Below, piece by piece: positions 1-6,237 of a stretch of DNA of 7,457 bases. The DNA is from Methanosarcina sp. (lineage in GTDB: Archaea > Halobacteriota > Methanosarcinia > Methanosarcinales > Methanosarcinaceae), in assembly GCA_013331265.1 (NCBI GenBank), contig DUGS01000120.1, positions 1-7,457 on the forward strand, read 5' to 3'. Under the pieces are notes generated by a model. That model made no database searches, had not been told where the DNA came from, and saw nothing but the letters and a program-made list of their open reading frames with translations. How positions within the stretch are numbered: position 1 is the stretch's first letter; each line of letters starts with the position of its first letter. The position numbers were made by a program, and so were the translations under genes.

Positions 1-1
1 A

Positions 2-340
2 TTAGGGTTAAATTATTTTTCGATATCGATAAGACTGCTACACTATTTTTTGTGTCTAAATGCTTATATAGCTCATATATTAAAACAAATACATGTCTTA
101 TTCAGAACTATGGCTTGCTTGCAGAACATCTTTCCTTTCCCTAAAAGGATCATGAAAATCCCAAATGATGCTTCTGTATTTGCAATTGCAGGTGGTCCTC
201 AGAAACCCTTTAATATTTGTGGAGCGATGACTCTGAAAAATGTATTTACAGTATTTGGAATTATCGTTTATTTCTCTATGAAAAGGCGGTTTATGGAGAC
301 TTTTGAATTCTTTAATAAAAAGGTAGTTGATTATACATGA
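2..340 (+). CDS. Possible 3' end of an unrecognised gene (5' end outside window)
   Basis: This frame has no stop from the left edge to TGA at 338-340, about 112 codons. That is unlikely by chance in sequence of roughly 36% GC. The only candidate start within the window near the left edge is a TTG at 50 without a clear ribosome binding site, so the frame more likely enters from upstream. The stop overlaps the ATG of the next gene by four bases (ATGA), the usual arrangement of translationally coupled genes. The product ends in a hydrophobic stretch (around the residues FTVFGIIVYF) followed by a basic tail, and I recognise no domain. A second frame (1-144) is also open and reads plausibly, so the region could instead be a frameshifted remnant of an older gene. 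Real coding status is uncertain and no function is proposed. Confidence 0.33.
   Translation, partial: LGLNYFSISIRLLHYFLCLNAYIAHILKQIHVLFRTMACLQNIFPFPKRIMKIPNDASVFAIAGGPQKPFNICGAMTLKNVFTVFGIIVYFSMKRRFMETFEFFNKKVVDYT
321..326 (+). promoter_or_regulatory. Ribosome binding site for the first GT2 gene
   Basis: AGGTAG lies ten bases before the ATG at 337. It matches part of the archaeal GGAGGTGAT consensus and supports that start. The site falls inside the preceding open frame, as expected for coupled translation. Confidence 0.5.
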
Positions 341-1236
341 CCATTACTATTGCAGCCATGCCTGCGTATAATGAAGCCCACTCTATTGCCGATGTTATCA
401 AGGGCTGCAGAAAATACGTAGACCGTGTGGTGGTTGTGGACGATGGAAGTACTGATAACACTGTCGATATCGCTGAGTCCCTTGGCGCTTATGTAGTCCG
501 CCACGAAATTAACCAGGGCTATGGCGCAGCCCTTAGAAACTGTTTTGAAACTGCCCGAAATCTTGGTGCAGGCGCTATGGTCATAATCGATTCCGACGGT
601 CAGCACGATCCTTCTGAAATCCCCAAACTCCTTGAACCTTTAAAACATGGTTTTGACCTTGTTATTGGTTCACGTTTCGTCAACGGTAACGGCAAAAATG
701 TTCCTGTTTACCGTAAATTTGGAATGAAAGTTCTTGATGTCGCAACTTACATAGCAGGCGGTCTTAATGTCACTGATTCTCAGAGTGGTTTTCGTGCCTA
801 TGGCAAAAGAGCCATTGAAAATATTAATTTAAATGGCACTGACATGTCTGCAGGTTCCGAGATTCTCATTCAGGCAAGAGATCACAATCTTACATTTACT
901 GAAGTTGAAATCCACTGCAGATATGATCTTGAAGATTGCTCAAGTGAGCATCCGTTTATACATGGTCCGCGTGTTCTTTTCCAGCTTTTGAAAGATATGG
1001 AATACAGGCGTCCCCTGTACTATTTTGCAGTTCCGGGTCTGATAATGTCATCTACAGGCTTTCTTATGGGTCTTAAGTTCCTTCAGGATTGCATTCTTGG
1101 AGGTCACCTGCGTTTTGGGCCCACACTCCTTATGGTGATGTTGACAATCATAGGAGCTTTCATGATATTTACAGGAATCATACTGCATGCCATTTCAAGA
1201 ATGATATTTTTGAATGAACAGATTCGAAGGCAATAA
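337..1236 (+). CDS. GT2 glycosyltransferase, dolichyl-phosphate-sugar synthase-like (DPM1/AglJ type), membrane-anchored
   Basis: This 299-residue protein probably transfers a sugar from a nucleotide donor to dolichyl phosphate on the cytoplasmic face of the membrane, giving a lipid-linked donor for glycosylation. The GT-A fold motifs appear in order: PAYNEA (9-14), VVVDDGSTDNT (32-42), the metal-binding DSDGQHDP (85-92, DxD at D85 and D87), IGSRF (110-114) and the SQSGFRAY acceptor-side motif (148-155). Two hydrophobic helices at about 228-249 and 262-286 form the C-terminal anchor typical of the archaeal branch of this family. Bacterial and eukaryotic soluble DPM1 proteins are shorter. The ATG at 337 has an upstream AGGTAG and fits the conserved N-terminal motif. 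The next gene starts 21 bases downstream with no evident promoter between them, so they are probably co-transcribed. The sugar (mannose, glucose or a uronic acid) cannot be told from motifs. Confidence 0.9.
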   Translation: MTITIAAMPAYNEAHSIADVIKGCRKYVDRVVVVDDGSTDNTVDIAESLGAYVVRHEINQGYGAALRNCFETARNLGAGAMVIIDSDGQHDPSEIPKLLEPLKHGFDLVIGSRFVNGNGKNVPVYRKFGMKVLDVATYIAGGLNVTDSQSGFRAYGKRAIENINLNGTDMSAGSEILIQARDHNLTFTEVEIHCRYDLEDCSSEHPFIHGPRVLFQLLKDMEYRRPLYYFAVPGLIMSSTGFLMGLKFLQDCILGGHLRFGPTLLMVMLTIIGAFMIFTGIILHAISRMIFLNEQIRRQ

Positions 1237-1257
1237 CGGCTAAAAAGTGGTTACTTT

Positions 1258-2271
1258 ATGGAATATCCTTTTATTTCGGTTGTAGTGGGTATTCGCAACG
1301 AAGAGCGATATATTGAAGAATGTATTGAGTCGCTACTTTGTCTGGATTACCCTCAGGATTCTTATGAGATTATTATTGTCGATGGAATGTCCACCGACAA
1401 AACCAGGGAACTCGTAAAGAAGTACCCTGTCAGGCTCATTCTTAACGAGAGAAAAAATGTTGCTGCAGCAAGAAACCTTGGGGTGGAGAACTCTCGGGGG
1501 AACTTTGTTGCATTCACGGACGGGGACTGCAAGGTCGATACCCTGTGGTTAAAAACTCTTGTCAATGAAATAAAAAGCGCCCCTAAAGATGTGGCATGTG
1601 TTGGTGGGCCTAATTTAATCTTTGATAATGATCCTGTTTTTGGTAGAGTAGTAGGGCATGCTCAGGAAACGTTTCTGGGTTCTGGAGGTTCTGCCCAGTC
1701 CAAAAATTCCACAAAGAAATATTATGTCAGTTCCATTCCGAACTGCAATGCGCTGTATAAAAAAAATATAATCAAAGAAGCCGGGCAGTTTGATGAACGG
1801 TTTATTGTGGGTCAGGATGGAGACCTCAACTACAGAATAAATAAAAGAGGTTACAAATTTTTGTATGTTCCAGAGGCAAAAGTGCTGCACCACAGAAGAG
1901 GAACTCCCAGGTCATTTTCCGTAAGAATGTTCAAGTATGGCATGTGGATGGCTGAACTTTTCAAAAAGCATGGTGAATTTGTTCGTTGGTATGCATTTTT
2001 ACCCTCGATTTCCATTCTCTTCGCAGTCTTTTCGCTTATTGTTTATCCTATATATACCGCGCCCGTAATAGCTCTGCTCGTAATGGGAATCTTATATTTC
2101 ATTCTGGTCTTTGTTACCTCTATTCAGGTAACATATAAAATGAAATCAAAGTACGGACTTTTTGCTCTGTTTGTAATTCCTATTCAGCACATCACTTATG
2201 GGCTGGGTTTTCTGTACAGTTTTGTAAACTCTCTTTTCGTTTCAAAAACTAGGTCTCTTTCGGATAGTTAA
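1258..2271 (+). CDS. GT2 family glycosyltransferase, ExoA-like, with three C-terminal membrane helices
   Basis: This 337-residue processive-type or single-addition GT2 enzyme would add a sugar from a nucleotide donor to a lipid-linked acceptor at the inner face of the membrane. Visible motifs are VVVGIRNEE (8-16), EIIIVDGMSTDKT (37-49), the NVAAARNLG segment (67-75), the metal-binding TDGDC (87-91, DxD at D88 and D90), the acceptor-side PNCNALY (161-167) and GQDGDLNYR (185-193), whose D187 and D189 include the likely catalytic base. The fold ends in PEAKVLHHRR (205-214). Three hydrophobic helices follow at about 245-266, 268-290 and 301-323, as in succinoglycan ExoA-type proteins. There is no QxxRW motif, so a synthase making a long polymer alone is unlikely. 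It sits 21 bases after the first GT2 gene. The upstream AAGTGGT is only a weak ribosome binding site, which suggests reinitiation from the gene before. Family assignment is firm; substrate is unknown. Confidence 0.88.
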   Translation: MEYPFISVVVGIRNEERYIEECIESLLCLDYPQDSYEIIIVDGMSTDKTRELVKKYPVRLILNERKNVAAARNLGVENSRGNFVAFTDGDCKVDTLWLKTLVNEIKSAPKDVACVGGPNLIFDNDPVFGRVVGHAQETFLGSGGSAQSKNSTKKYYVSSIPNCNALYKKNIIKEAGQFDERFIVGQDGDLNYRINKRGYKFLYVPEAKVLHHRRGTPRSFSVRMFKYGMWMAELFKKHGEFVRWYAFLPSISILFAVFSLIVYPIYTAPVIALLVMGILYFILVFVTSIQVTYKMKSKYGLFALFVIPIQHITYGLGFLYSFVNSLFVSKTRSLSDS

Positions 2272-2283
2272 TATTCAAAAATT

Positions 2284-2326
2284 TATTGATCACTGTAAGT
2301 ACAGTATTGATCACTGTAAGTACAGT
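2284..2326. repeat. Two perfect tandem 21-base units, each containing a 14-base dyad
   Basis: Two identical 21-base units, 2285-2305 and 2306-2326, follow each other without a gap. Each contains the dyad ACTGTA-AG-TACAGT (2292-2305 and 2313-2326) and the palindrome TGATCA (2287-2292 and 2308-2313). They start 13 bases after the stop of the ExoA-like gene. A period of 21 bases is two turns of B-form DNA, so the two dyads lie on the same face. This suits a pair of operator sites for a dimeric regulator. The second unit is followed by TTTTCTTT, so in RNA the same bases could act as a terminator for the upstream GT2 pair. The sequence does not decide between these. Confidence 0.75.
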
Positions 2327-2400
2327 TTTCTTTACCCAAATATAGTAAATGACTGAATGAATTGAATTTGGCTTGGATTAGATTTGAGCAAAAAATTCTT

Positions 2401-2435
2401 AACCAATATAGCCCTCACTGTAAATCCTATTGGTT
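2401..2435. repeat. Inverted repeat with 8-base perfect arms
   Basis: AACCAATA (2401-2408) and TATTGGTT (2428-2435) are exact reverse complements around a 19-base loop. The loop contains TCACTGTAA (2415-2423), the same nine bases that form the left half of both dyads in the tandem repeat upstream. It may be a further regulatory half-site or an RNA hairpin in a long leader. No gene is seen here. Confidence 0.45.
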
Positions 2436-2449
2436 TGGAACAAAAAATC

Positions 2450-2505
2450 TGAACCTTTTATATCAGGTTCAATCATGAATCTTGTTCAGATTCAATTCTG
2501 AATTC
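2450..2505 (+). promoter_or_regulatory. Leader region with consecutive and competing hairpins before the GT-C-like gene
   Basis: Three short stems can form: TGAACCT/AGGTTCA (2450-2456 with 2465-2471, 8-base loop), TGAATCT/AGATTCA (2476-2482 with 2488-2494, 5-base loop) and TTCAGA/TCTGAA (2485-2490 with 2497-2502, 6-base loop). The second and third share bases 2488-2490 and overlap in 2485-2494, so they exclude each other. A TATA-like TTTTATAT lies in the first loop at about 2456-2463. If it is the promoter, transcription would begin near 2485-2490 and only the last stem would be in RNA. If transcription starts upstream, all three would be in the leader. Confidence 0.35.
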
Positions 2506-2545
2506 TTTATTTCAAACTCAATATATTATGATCGCTTAAGGTTAT

Positions 2546-2550
2546 GGAGA
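2546..2550 (+). promoter_or_regulatory. Ribosome binding site deciding the start of the GT-C-like gene
   Basis: GGAGA lies four bases before the ATG at 2555. An alternative in-frame ATG at 2591, just before the first membrane helix, has no comparable site, so 2555 is preferred. Confidence 0.6.
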
Positions 2551-2554
2551 TAGT

Positions 2555-4576
2555 ATGTTAGGATTGAGCGAAAAGGCGGGACCCAAGTACATGGATAATA
2601 ACCGTTTTATGAAGGTAGTTTCCTTCATGTTCCCGCTAGCAATAATTTTTGCAGTTATTTTCACTTTCGTATGGATGTATGCGGCTGGAAAACCAGACTA
2701 TATAGTTCGTGGATTATTCACAGGAATCCCTGCAGTACTTTCCTGTCTTTTCATATTGTACATTTACAAAAAAGATGTAAGTCTGCATGATATAGACAGC
2801 TTTCCATCCATTAGCATAAAGTCCCTCACATACGTATTTAGCATATTTTATATTGGCTCGATAGTTGTGCTTTTGTTATCTCAGGGGGGGAGACCTTGGT
2901 ATTATTTCGTACTTATTCTGGTGACTTACCTTTCGGTCTTCCTGCAAATTTTCTCCAAAGAGGTAAAGCCTTCCCTTGTTCTTCTGGAAACTTTTTTACT
3001 CATGGTAAACCTTACTTATAGTGTTACCTTAAATTACGACTTCTACTTCGGGTCCACTGATATCCTGCCTCACATATTTCTTTCGGAATTCACCGCGGTC
3101 ACAGGACAGACAATTCCCACTTCTTTAAGTGACTATGCATTTTTTCCCCTGTATCATATACTTATTGCTGAGGCTTCAGAAATTCTTAACATCAGTGTAA
3201 AAACCTCACTTTTCCTGATAACAGCGCCAATTTATGCTGCAATGGTAGTTTTCCTTTATTATCTATTTAATCAGATTACCTACAACAGACAAATATCCTT
3301 GCTCTCTTGTCTGCTCTTCTCTGCAAGTTCCATTGTGATTTATTACAGTACGTACGTGATCACGCGCACAATGGCATTTATAGGGTTTATTATGCTGCTA
3401 TATCTGATTTACAGCGTCAATTTTAAAGAAGATAAATTCTCTTTAAAAGCTCTTTCTGTAGTAGTTTTGCTTTTTTTGACCCTGGTACATAACGTTTCCA
3501 TACTCCAGTTTGTTTTATTAATCGCCGTCCTATTCGCCTCAGAGTATATCATAAGGGCTGGCAATTCTATAAGCAAGCCATTCTTTTTACTTTTGAACGT
3601 TACCTTTACTTCTTACTGGTTCTTTGTAGCTTATCTGTTCATGCAGAGAAGCCTGACTCCTCGTTTACAAAGCCATTTCTGGGATTCTATAGTTTTAACT
3701 GCCGGTGGGTCTGATATGCTTGAGGAAGGAATTCTCAGTCTTATAGGACTTCTGGATAAATCCGTATTCTTATTTTTTACCCTTGTAGGAATAGGCTTTC
3801 TACTCAAGAATTACAGGAAAAACTATGCTTCAGTTTTTGGGTTGTTTGCCCTGTTTACCCTTATTTTTTATGTTCCAAACCCTCTTAACACTATATGGCA
3901 ATTTAAGGTCCTTTTCAGGGTTGACCGATTTATGCTTTTCGTCAGTCCTTTTATGGCCTTTGCAATGGGATATGGAATATATGTATTCTGGAACTATATG
4001 GACAAATACGGGCCTAAGAAGTTTAATACAGTACTCTTTGTAACTGTGATGTTCTCGATTTTTGTCTTCGTCTCTTCAGTCTTTAGCATCGCGGACTCAG
4101 ATATGCTTGGGCAGAGTTCAGAACATCGATATTTTACTGAGAATGAACTGAGCGGTTTCGAACATGTTTACAAGTACATTCCTGAAGGTTCTGCCATTTA
4201 TTCAGATTACCATACCACGAGGTTCTTTTATCTCCCATCTGTTCCCGAAAAGTCCCTGGGTATGAATTTCTCAGTTTATAACAATTACAGAATCGATGAT
4301 GTTAATAAATTGTCCAGTTACAGAGGCTATGTAATATTCAGGACTCAAGAGTTCCTCAGGAGCGGATTATACTTCGGGAGCGATGAAAGCAGTACTAAAG
4401 AAACTACAAATTATTTATTCAGAAGTACTCCAGAAAATAAAGTTGAACTCGAGAATAATATTATAAAAGCAAATAAAATATATTCAAACCTGGCAACGGA
4501 CATCTTTGCTCCAGAGTCGGCTTTAAAAAAACCGATCAGAATATCTAAACCTAACAGCACTATTACAGGCATTTAA
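2555..4576 (+). CDS. Large polytopic membrane protein with GT-C-like architecture, putative lipid-linked-sugar glycosyltransferase
   Basis: This 673-residue protein has about 14 hydrophobic segments between residues 20 and 515, followed by a soluble tail of about 155 residues. The first five helices lie at about 20-45, 50-71, 89-109, 115-133 and 139-158. The loop at 159-215 carries STDILPH (167-173, D169 and H173) and FFPLYHILIA (196-205). A long loop with an acidic residue and histidine, followed by a PLYH-type motif, is the pattern of GT-C enzymes that use dolichyl-phosphate sugars on the outer face. Other GT-C-like marks are VHN (311-313) and RFMLFVSPFMAFAMGYGI (458-475). The tail includes FEHVYKYIPEGSAIYSDY (535-552), similar to the segment after the last helix in related archaeal proteins. 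It is an uncharacterised family, possibly DUF2206-like. A flippase or polymerase is the alternative. The nearby lipid-phosphate-sugar synthase gene could supply its donor. Membrane topology is clear; catalysis is inferred. Confidence 0.72.
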   Translation: MLGLSEKAGPKYMDNNRFMKVVSFMFPLAIIFAVIFTFVWMYAAGKPDYIVRGLFTGIPAVLSCLFILYIYKKDVSLHDIDSFPSISIKSLTYVFSIFYIGSIVVLLLSQGGRPWYYFVLILVTYLSVFLQIFSKEVKPSLVLLETFLLMVNLTYSVTLNYDFYFGSTDILPHIFLSEFTAVTGQTIPTSLSDYAFFPLYHILIAEASEILNISVKTSLFLITAPIYAAMVVFLYYLFNQITYNRQISLLSCLLFSASSIVIYYSTYVITRTMAFIGFIMLLYLIYSVNFKEDKFSLKALSVVVLLFLTLVHNVSILQFVLLIAVLFASEYIIRAGNSISKPFFLLLNVTFTSYWFFVAYLFMQRSLTPRLQSHFWDSIVLTAGGSDMLEEGILSLIGLLDKSVFLFFTLVGIGFLLKNYRKNYASVFGLFALFTLIFYVPNPLNTIWQFKVLFRVDRFMLFVSPFMAFAMGYGIYVFWNYMDKYGPKKFNTVLFVTVMFSIFVFVSSVFSIADSDMLGQSSEHRYFTENELSGFEHVYKYIPEGSAIYSDYHTTRFFYLPSVPEKSLGMNFSVYNNYRIDDVNKLSSYRGYVIFRTQEFLRSGLYFGSDESSTKETTNYLFRSTPENKVELENNIIKANKIYSNLATDIFAPESALKKPIRISKPNSTITGI

Positions 4577-4598
4577 TGCCTGTATTTTCATATTTTTT
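4564..4598 (+). terminator. Intrinsic-type terminator whose loop contains the stop codon of the GT-C-like gene
   Basis: TTACAGGCATT (4563-4573) begins an almost perfect stem with AATGCCTGTA (4575-4584); the paired arms are 4564-4573 and 4575-4584. In practice this is an eight-base stem with a loop of about five bases. The TAA stop (4574-4576) sits in that loop. TTTTCATATTTTTT (4585-4598) follows. T-tracts are the main signal for archaeal termination, and the hairpin would also protect the 3' end. Confidence 0.72.
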
Positions 4599-4681
4599 AC
4601 GATACTCTGAAGTGCTCTTGGCTTATAATCTATTATTCATTTGGATCCGATTAAGTATAAAACATCAAAAAATACTGCTTT

Positions 4682-4749
4682 TTTTATGCAACAACGAGCG
4701 GATTCTATTGGAAAATCGCTATGTGTAGTATCCGAACTTGTGCATAAAA
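4682..4749. repeat. Inverted repeat with 9-base arms in the convergent spacer
   Basis: TTTTATGCA (4682-4690) and TGCATAAAA (4741-4749) are exact reverse complements separated by 50 bases. On the minus strand the structure is followed after about ten bases by a run of six T (complement of 4667-4672), so it might help end transcription of the minus-strand GT4 gene. The rest of the spacer between the two convergent genes (4599-4829) shows no convincing gene or RNA. Confidence 0.3.
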
Positions 4750-4829
4750 TTTGTTAACCGATGACAAAAGTATGAATGTCTGACTAAAAGGTTATATGAA
4801 TCAAGATCCCTCTACTTTTTCCAGTGAGT

Positions 4830-6035
4830 TCATTTTGATGAGTTTGAGAGGAGCTCTGAATATATATCTACAGTTTTCTTTGCATGAGCTTCCCAGGTAA
4901 GTCCCCTTTGAATTATACTTTTTCGCCCAAATTTTCCCATCTTTTCTCTTCTGCTTACGTTTTCAAGTAATTTATTTATTTTCTCTGATAGTTGTGCGGG
5001 GCTTTTTGCGGGGACCAGATAGCCTGTTTCTCCTTCAATCATCAATTCCGGAATCCCGCCAACATCAGTTGCCACAACCGGGACCTCACAGGAAAGAGCT
5101 TCAAGAATAACATTTGGCCTCCCTTCTGAAAGTGAAGGCAAAACCAGCATATCAGCTGCTGAGATCCAGAGGGGAATATCCTCATGGTTTACAGGTCCTG
5201 TAAATTTAATGAAATTGGAAATTTTAAGTTCTTCTGCCCTTTTTTCCAGGCTTTTTCTAAGTCCGTCATCTCTGCCTACCATGTAGAGATCTGTGTTTAT
5301 ATCCACAAAACTTTTTGCAGCTTCAATAAGATAATCCACACCTTTTATTTTCCTCAGGGCTCCTATAAACAGGACAATATTCTTTTCCTGAGGCAGATTT
5401 AATATTTCTCTTGCCCTTTCTTTTCCTGCAGGCTTGAATATCTCCGTATCAACGCCGTTAGGGACCACATGTACTTTACTTTCGTCAATCCCAAGATTCA
5501 CTATATGGACCTTGAGGTCTTCACTGACAGAAAGGACTTTGTCTGCAAAATTCATGGCCTCTATGATCTGTTTTGAAGTATAGGACCCTTCATAGGCTAC
5601 TTTTCTTTCTATTGTGCCAAGAGCACTAATCACCAGAGGGACCTTCCATCTCTTTGCAAGTTTCATCATTCCGTATCCATCAGGATATGAGAAGTGAGCA
5701 TGAATCAGTTCAGGTTCTGGTTTTATGTTTTTTATGGCGTACTTGTAAATAAAATGAGAATATGAAATGCCGGTTACGGGGTAAAAATATTTTTTGGGGA
5801 TGGCATAGATGTAACGTGGATAGTGAAGGTCATATTTTTCCGTGTGCTCAAGTCTGGGCAGTTTAGAAAAATTATGATACGGAAACGCAGAGAACGGAAG
5901 TACGAAAGCTTTTGGAGAAATAACCGTCACTTCTACTCCCTGGTTTGCGATTGAATCTATACTTTGCTTTATGAACGTTCCAAGTTGAGGGTAATACCTG
6001 TTAGGAAACTCCTGACATACTTCCAGTACTCTCAT
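4830..6035 (-). CDS. GT4 family glycosyltransferase, TuaC-like (retaining, GT-B fold)
   Basis: This 401-residue cytoplasmic enzyme would transfer a sugar from a nucleotide donor to a growing glycan with retention of configuration. The N-terminal acceptor domain opens with VLEVCQEFP (3-11) and the glycine-containing YPQLGTFI (15-22). It contains LIHAHFSYPDGYG (110-122), a signature shared with TuaC-type enzymes. The C-terminal donor domain has VPNGVD (191-196), LFIGALRKIKGVDYLIEA (222-239), YMVGRDDG (251-258) and the complete EX7E motif EGRPNVILE (304-312), then VATDVGGIPELM (321-332). The ATG at 6035 is chosen because it opens the conserved beta-strand and has AAGGAAA upstream. An in-frame ATG at 6134 would add 33 basic residues unlike the family and would overlap the TATA-like sequences. 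The gene is oriented against its neighbours and convergent with the GT-C-like gene, so it forms its own transcription unit. Substrate is unknown. Confidence 0.9.
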   Translation of the reverse strand: MRVLEVCQEFPNRYYPQLGTFIKQSIDSIANQGVEVTVISPKAFVLPFSAFPYHNFSKLPRLEHTEKYDLHYPRYIYAIPKKYFYPVTGISYSHFIYKYAIKNIKPEPELIHAHFSYPDGYGMMKLAKRWKVPLVISALGTIERKVAYEGSYTSKQIIEAMNFADKVLSVSEDLKVHIVNLGIDESKVHVVPNGVDTEIFKPAGKERAREILNLPQEKNIVLFIGALRKIKGVDYLIEAAKSFVDINTDLYMVGRDDGLRKSLEKRAEELKISNFIKFTGPVNHEDIPLWISAADMLVLPSLSEGRPNVILEALSCEVPVVATDVGGIPELMIEGETGYLVPAKSPAQLSEKINKLLENVSRREKMGKFGRKSIIQRGLTWEAHAKKTVDIYSELLSNSSK

Positions 6036-6237
6036 AATTTTTTTCCTTTTTTGATTCAAATACCTCAAAAACACACAAAGGAGAGAATTTCTCCTATAAA
6101 TATTTCTCTGTGAAATGCATAAATATATCTTCATTCACTAAAATTCCGAATCTATTCTCCCAATCTCTAAAAATTAATGATTGGAGTCGTGGGATAAGCT
6201 AATTAACTACTTTTGCTATTCAGGTAAAGCGGCAATT
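6036..6237. promoter_or_regulatory. Divergent promoter region between the two GT4 genes
   Basis: The spacer is strongly AT-rich. TATAAATATTT (6095-6105) reads as a TATA box on either strand, and GCATAAATATATC (6117-6129) is a second candidate for either direction. From these, minus-strand transcription would begin near 6073 or 6097, and plus-strand transcription near 6125 or 6150. A 17-base dyad AGGAGA-GAATT-TCTCCT (6079-6095) adjoins the first TATA box. It may be an operator, or a 5'-terminal hairpin in the minus-strand RNA if the more distant TATA box is used. A plus-strand extension of the downstream gene to a TTG at 6181 is open but lacks a ribosome binding site. Confidence 0.5.
6043..6048 (-). 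promoter_or_regulatory. Ribosome binding site deciding the start of the minus-strand GT4 gene
   Basis: On the minus strand AAGGAA lies about seven to twelve bases before the ATG at 6035. It is a modest match to the archaeal consensus, but it favours this start over the in-frame ATG at 6134. Confidence 0.45.

Noticed and set aside
331..606. Minus-strand open frame of 91 residues
   Set aside because: It lies opposite the conserved catalytic motifs of the first GT2 gene and has no recognisable domain or ribosome binding site. It is a shadow frame.
1362..1893. Minus-strand open frames opposite the ExoA-like gene
   Set aside because: They mirror conserved GT2 coding sequence and encode no recognisable protein.
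2284..2326. CRISPR-like array
   Set aside because: The two units are directly tandem with no spacer, and only two copies exist.
4599..4829. Possible small RNA or insertion-sequence remnant in the convergent spacer
   Set aside because: Apart from the 9-base inverted repeat, I see no transposase fragment, target duplication, tRNA-like fold or credible short gene.
4867..4879. A TACAGTTTTCTTT word shared with the end of the tandem repeat at 2321-2333
   Set aside because: It lies inside the GT4 coding region (codons for a KKTVD segment on the minus strand) and lacks the dyad, so it is most likely coincidence.
6036..6134. N-terminal extension of the minus-strand GT4 protein by 33 residues
   Set aside because: The extension is basic and low-complexity, unlike the family, overlaps TATA-like sequences and has no good ribosome binding site. 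The internal ATG at 6035 fits the conserved fold start.
6181..6237. N-terminal extension of the second plus-strand GT4 protein from a TTG
   Set aside because: There is no ribosome binding site before the TTG, and family similarity begins just after the ATG at 6238.
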